A DNA stretch of 64,000 nt, taken from contig CABXTC010000002.1 of the NCBI GenBank assembly GCA_902515095.1, positions 100,713 through 164,712 on the forward strand, written 5' to 3'. Positions 58,806-64,000 of this stretch are shown here, piece by piece (the stretch's first letter is position 1; every line of letters begins with the position of its first letter). The notes under the pieces are model-generated. The model was given only the letters and a program-made list of their open reading frames with translations, had not been told where the DNA came from and ran no database searches. Made by a program: the position numbers and the translations under genes. The DNA is from an uncultured Pelagibacteraceae bacterium (GTDB lineage: Bacteria; Pseudomonadota; Alphaproteobacteria; Pelagibacterales; Pelagibacteraceae).

Positions 58806-58927
58806 ATAGCTCTATCAAATACACCAGTGTTGTATAATGTAAAAAAGAAAAGAAAAATCATAAAAGCAATAATGCCTAAAGCTGTAAAAATGTTCTTTCT
58901 TTTCGTTTTTTTATCTGGAGTTATCAT
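58802..58927 (-). CDS. 41-residue single-helix membrane protein in the oxidase operon (CoxF-like position)
   Basis: A short open frame, ATG 58927 to TGA 58802, encodes a lysine-rich N-terminus ('MITPDKKTKRKN'), one membrane helix ('IFTALGIIAFMIFLFFFTLY') and a short tail ('NTGVFDRAI'). Its start overlaps the ctaB stop and its stop overlaps the ctaG start, both as ATGA, so it is almost certainly translated. Small one-helix proteins occupy this position between ctaB and ctaG in other alphaproteobacteria. A structural or assembly role in cytochrome oxidase is inferred. Confidence 0.8.
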   Translation of the reverse strand: MITPDKKTKRKNIFTALGIIAFMIFLFFFTLYNTGVFDRAI

Positions 58928-59835
58928 ATAATCTTATCTATCAGAAAAAGAACAAAAACCAAAAATAAATATAGAATAGAATATCCAAATATTGCTTTTG
59001 CTTTTTTAGGATTAAATTTGTTTTTCTTAAAATTATAAAGTTCATAACATAAAAAATTATAATAAAGAGTTAATAATATTGAAGGTATTAAAAATGCCAA
59101 TCCTACAAAGTCTATAAAATAAGGAAAAATAATTACTGGTAGCATTAATAAAGAATAAATAAAAATATTAATTTTTGTACTTTCTACTCCATTTGTCAGT
59201 GGAAGCATCGGTATATTGGCTTTTTTATAATCATCAGATTTATATAAACTTAAGGCCCAAAAATGAGATGGAGTCCAAAAAAATATTATCAAGAAAAAAG
59301 TTAATGGTTCAATTGACAAAGAACCTGTTGCAATAGTCCATCCAATAACTGGTGGGAAGGCTCCAGCCGCTCCACCTATTACAATATTTTGAGGTGTTCT
59401 TCTTTTTAACCAAATTGTGTAAACGAAAACATAAAATAAAATTGTTAGAAGTAATATTACAGCTGAGATTCTATTTGTAAAATAATCTAGTGCTACAACA
59501 GAAATTATTGATAAAGTAACACCTAAAATAAGCGCTTGGTTTCTATTAACTTTGCCAGTTGGTATTGGTCTTAGACAGGTTCTTGACATTAAAGCATCTA
59601 GGTCTGACTCATACCACATGTTCAATGCCCCTGCTGCTCCTGCACCTAAAGAAACCAATAGAATACCAACTATAGCATCTTTAGTTGAAATAAGATTTGG
59701 TGATGTTAACAAACCGACAGCACAAGTAAAAATTACCAACGACATTACTCTTGGCTTCATTAATTTAAATAATTCAGAAAAATTAAATAGATCTTCCTGA
59801 CTTAAATTTCTTTTTTTAGCCTTTAAATTATTCAT
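58924..59835 (-). CDS. ctaB: protoheme IX farnesyltransferase
   Basis: Attaches farnesyl to heme B, giving heme O, the precursor of heme A. The 303 residues have about eight membrane helices and the prenyl-diphosphate motif 'NMWYESDLDALMSRTCLRPI', with 'YTIWLKRRTPQNIVIGGAAG' as the second conserved loop. It follows ctaD by 20 bases and overlaps the small membrane-protein gene by 4. It draws on farnesyl diphosphate, so it competes with carotenoid synthesis for isoprenoids. Confidence 0.96.
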   Translation of the reverse strand: MNNLKAKKRNLSQEDLFNFSELFKLMKPRVMSLVIFTCAVGLLTSPNLISTKDAIVGILLVSLGAGAAGALNMWYESDLDALMSRTCLRPIPTGKVNRNQALILGVTLSIISVVALDYFTNRISAVILLLTILFYVFVYTIWLKRRTPQNIVIGGAAGAFPPVIGWTIATGSLSIEPLTFFLIIFFWTPSHFWALSLYKSDDYKKANIPMLPLTNGVESTKINIFIYSLLMLPVIIFPYFIDFVGLAFLIPSILLTLYYNFLCYELYNFKKNKFNPKKAKAIFGYSILYLFLVFVLFLIDKII

Positions 59836-59855
59836 TAATTTTTTTAGCTATACTA

Positions 59856-62305
<2,450 letters not shown>

Positions 62306-62364
62306 TTACATAGCTATATAAAGCTCTTTTTTAAAAATTACACTTTAGTTTTCGCGACAATTTA

Positions 62365-63066
62365 TCAATTAATCACATAATTTATGATCGAAATTGCAGA
62401 TATGACTGCTGTTTCTGACCTTAAAATATTTTGATTAATTTTTATTGGCTGAACACCTTTAAATGAAAGAATCTTCTCTCTTTCAGCTTCTGAAAAATCG
62501 CCCTCTGGACCTACAATAATACAAACTGGTTTATTCGTAATCTTAGATTTATCAATTTTATTATTACTGGAATTTAAGTCTGTAAAAATTAAATTTATAG
62601 AGGCAGTTTTTAAAAAATTATTTAAGTTTTGAGACTCCTCAACTATGGGTATATTAATACGATTTGATTGTTCACTTGCTTCAATTACAATTTTTTCCAA
62701 GCGTTCTTTATTTATCTTTCTAACCACTGTCCGGTCAAAAATAATTGGTAAAAATCTTGTAACACCTAACTCTGTTGCTTTTTGAATCATAAAGTTTTGA
62801 AAATTTGATTTAATAGGAGAAAAAGCTAACCATAATTTTTTAAAATTTTCTTTTTGTCTTAATTGTTTAGTTGTTTTAAATTCAACAATATTTTTTGATA
62901 TTTCTAAAACTTTTGCTTCCCATTCTCCATCTTTATTAAATAAAGAAAAAACCTCATTTTCTTTTATTCTCATCACTTTAGTTAAATAATGAGATTGAGA
63001 CTTATCTAATTTGTCAATCATGTCAGCAGATAATGTCGCTGAAAAAAATAATCTAATAATGCTCAT
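62365..63066 (-). CDS. rsmE: 16S rRNA (uracil-1498-N3)-methyltransferase
   Basis: SPOUT methyltransferase that modifies U1498 in the 16S rRNA decoding region. The 233 residues have an N-terminal PUA-like domain with 'SHYLTKVMRIKENE' and the SPOUT knot motifs 'CIIVGPEGDFSEAEREKI' and 'NILRSETAVISAISII'. It diverges from the HAD gene with 17 bases between starts. Confidence 0.94.
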   Translation of the reverse strand: MSIIRLFFSATLSADMIDKLDKSQSHYLTKVMRIKENEVFSLFNKDGEWEAKVLEISKNIVEFKTTKQLRQKENFKKLWLAFSPIKSNFQNFMIQKATELGVTRFLPIIFDRTVVRKINKERLEKIVIEASEQSNRINIPIVEESQNLNNFLKTASINLIFTDLNSSNNKIDKSKITNKPVCIIVGPEGDFSEAEREKILSFKGVQPIKINQNILRSETAVISAISIINYVIN

Positions 63067-63083
63067 TTATGTTAAGTTAGTTT

Positions 63084-63746
63084 ATGAAAAATATTAAAGC
63101 AATAATTTTTGATGCCTACGGGACATTGTTTGATGTCAATTCAGCTGCTGAGAAATGTAAAGATAAAATTGGAGATAAGTGGGAGGGTTTTGCAAATTAT
63201 TGGAGAACTACTCAATTAGAATATACTTGGTTAAGAAGTTTAATGAAAAGCCACAAAGACTTTTGGCAAATTACAGAAGACAGTTTAGATAAGTCAATGA
63301 AAGCTTTTAATATTGATTCTTCAATGAAAAATGAATTGTTAAATTTATATAAAGTTCTCTCTACCTTTAAAGAAGTTCCAGAAACTCTTAAAACATTAAA
63401 AGAAAAAAATTTTAAATTAGCTATACTTTCAAACGGGACTCCATCTCTCTTAAATGAGTTGGTTAAGAGTAATGATTTAAATGATTTATTTGATGATTTA
63501 TTTTCTATTGAAGAAGTAGGAATTTATAAGCCAGACTCAAAAGTCTACGACTTACCTATTAAAAAATATAAAATTGAAAAAAACGAAGTTGTTTTCTTGA
63601 GTGCAAATACATGGGATGTTTCAGGTGGAGGAAATTATGGATTTAACTCGATTTGGGTAAATAGGAATAATAGTATTTTTGACAATTTGGATTATAAGCC
63701 TCAAAATGAAATTAAAAATTTAAGTGAACTAAAAAAATTAATTTAA
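63084..63746 (+). CDS. haloacid dehalogenase type II-like hydrolase
   Basis: A 220-residue HAD-superfamily protein with the nucleophile Asp10 in 'IIFDAYGTLFD', Ser/Thr of motif II in 'LAILSNGTPS', Lys in 'IYKPDSKVYD' and the acidic-motif region 'FLSANTWDVSGGGNYGFNSI'. These match L-2-haloacid dehalogenases; the aromatic 'RTTQLEYTWLRSLM' cap segment is typical. Substrate is unproven; haloacetate or another small acid is likely. It is followed 8 bases later by the CDGSH gene. Confidence 0.9.
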   Translation: MKNIKAIIFDAYGTLFDVNSAAEKCKDKIGDKWEGFANYWRTTQLEYTWLRSLMKSHKDFWQITEDSLDKSMKAFNIDSSMKNELLNLYKVLSTFKEVPETLKTLKEKNFKLAILSNGTPSLLNELVKSNDLNDLFDDLFSIEEVGIYKPDSKVYDLPIKKYKIEKNEVVFLSANTWDVSGGGNYGFNSIWVNRNNSIFDNLDYKPQNEIKNLSELKKLI

Positions 63747-63754
63747 GGGGGAAC

Positions 63755-63994
63755 ATGATTAAAGGACAAAGAGCGGGAGAAGGAGCAATTGCAATAGACG
63801 TTGAACAAGGAAAGTCCTATTATTGGTGCAGTTGTGGTAAAAGCTCTAAACAACCATTCTGTGATGGCTCACACAAAGGAAGTGAATTTCATCCTGTAGT
63901 ATATAAAGCTGAATTAACCAAAAAAATGTTTTTTTGTGCTTGTAAACAGACCAACAATCAACCCTTTTGTGATGGTTCACATAACAAAAAGTAA
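63755..63994 (+). CDS. double CDGSH iron-sulfur protein
   Basis: A 79-residue soluble protein made almost entirely of two CDGSH motifs. Cys25, Cys27, Cys36 and His40 form the first [2Fe-2S] site, and Cys61, Cys63, Cys72 and His76 the second; each has the C-x-C-x8-C-x3-H pattern of mitoNEET-like proteins. There is no membrane anchor. A GGGGGA stretch at 63748-63753-like position just before ATG serves as ribosome site. It may act in Fe-S transfer or redox sensing; role is unknown. Confidence 0.88.
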   Translation: MIKGQRAGEGAIAIDVEQGKSYYWCSCGKSSKQPFCDGSHKGSEFHPVVYKAELTKKMFFCACKQTNNQPFCDGSHNKK

Positions 63995-64000
63995 CATTGA

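Overview
The window reads as a contiguous piece of the core chromosome of a SAR11-type alphaproteobacterium (Candidatus Pelagibacter or a close relative). The signs are the very low GC content (about 30% by eye), lysine- and asparagine-rich proteins, intergenic gaps of mostly a few bases, and alphaproteobacterial gene orders: yqeY-dnaG-rpoD next to carAB, mutY-DUF721-dsbA-smc, petABC, a separate F0 operon with b and b' subunits, coxBA-ctaB-ctaG-coxC-surf1, and a CcrM-type DNA methyltransferase. I see no insertion sequence, prophage, CRISPR array, integron or obvious foreign island, and no gene-free stretch above about 130 bases. All genes are core or near-core.

Layout. 1-565: the 3' end of an MlaC-like lipid-transport protein. 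575-4913 (minus): yqeY-dnaG-rpoD followed by two tRNA genes. 5040-9435: carA-carB. 9432-11041 (minus): a 2OG-Fe(II) oxygenase and an ELM1-family protein. 11063-12959: trxB and a crystallin-J1-like protein. 12966-14153 (minus): aspartate aminotransferase. 14189-19931: uvrB, a FolM/PTR1-like reductase, folB, uvrC, pgsA. 19928-20809 (minus): ilvE. 20879-23286: MarR regulator, OmpR-type regulator and histidine kinase. 23264-23515 (minus): ubiK. 23566-29517: lgt, an NDUFAF7-like methyltransferase, pgeF, prs, rplY, pth, ychF. 29494-32050 (minus): petABC. 32139-33918: trmL, hemF, greA. 33905-37821 (minus): cca, tRNA-Gln, ispE, a TPR lipoprotein-like exported protein. 37833-40301: udg, rnhB, ccrM. 40298-42423 (minus): a flavin monooxygenase and mutY. 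42424-45885: DUF721/DciA, a DsbA-like oxidoreductase and a short SMC. 45899-48246: F0 ATP synthase. 48286-54921: crtI-crtB-crtY-blh-ispH-thrB-rnhA. 54952-62305 (minus): the cytochrome oxidase operon ending in thrC and a peroxiredoxin. 62365-63994: rsmE, a haloacid-dehalogenase-type hydrolase and a double-CDGSH protein.

How the genes work together. The window holds much of the aerobic energy chain: the bc1 complex, the aa3-type oxidase with its heme A and copper assembly factors, and the proton channel of ATP synthase. The carotenoid-to-retinal operon (crtIBY-blh) would supply the chromophore of a proteorhodopsin encoded elsewhere; no rhodopsin gene and no crtE lie in this window. ispE and ispH feed the isoprenoid precursor pool used by that operon and by heme A synthesis. 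Replication and repair are represented by dnaG, DciA, SMC, CcrM, UvrB, UvrC, MutY, UDG and both RNases H.

I found no clearly new multi-gene system. The most unusual signals are individual departures from family norms: a tRNA-Val(GAC) with an aberrant T-loop and D-loop, an SMC protein that seems to lack its hinge, a ccrM promoter dotted with the enzyme's own GANTC sites, a tRNA-Gln placed three bases before the start of the CCA-adding enzyme gene, a primase and a uracil-DNA glycosylase that have lost most metal-cluster ligands, and convergent genes that share one palindromic TTAA as both stop codons.
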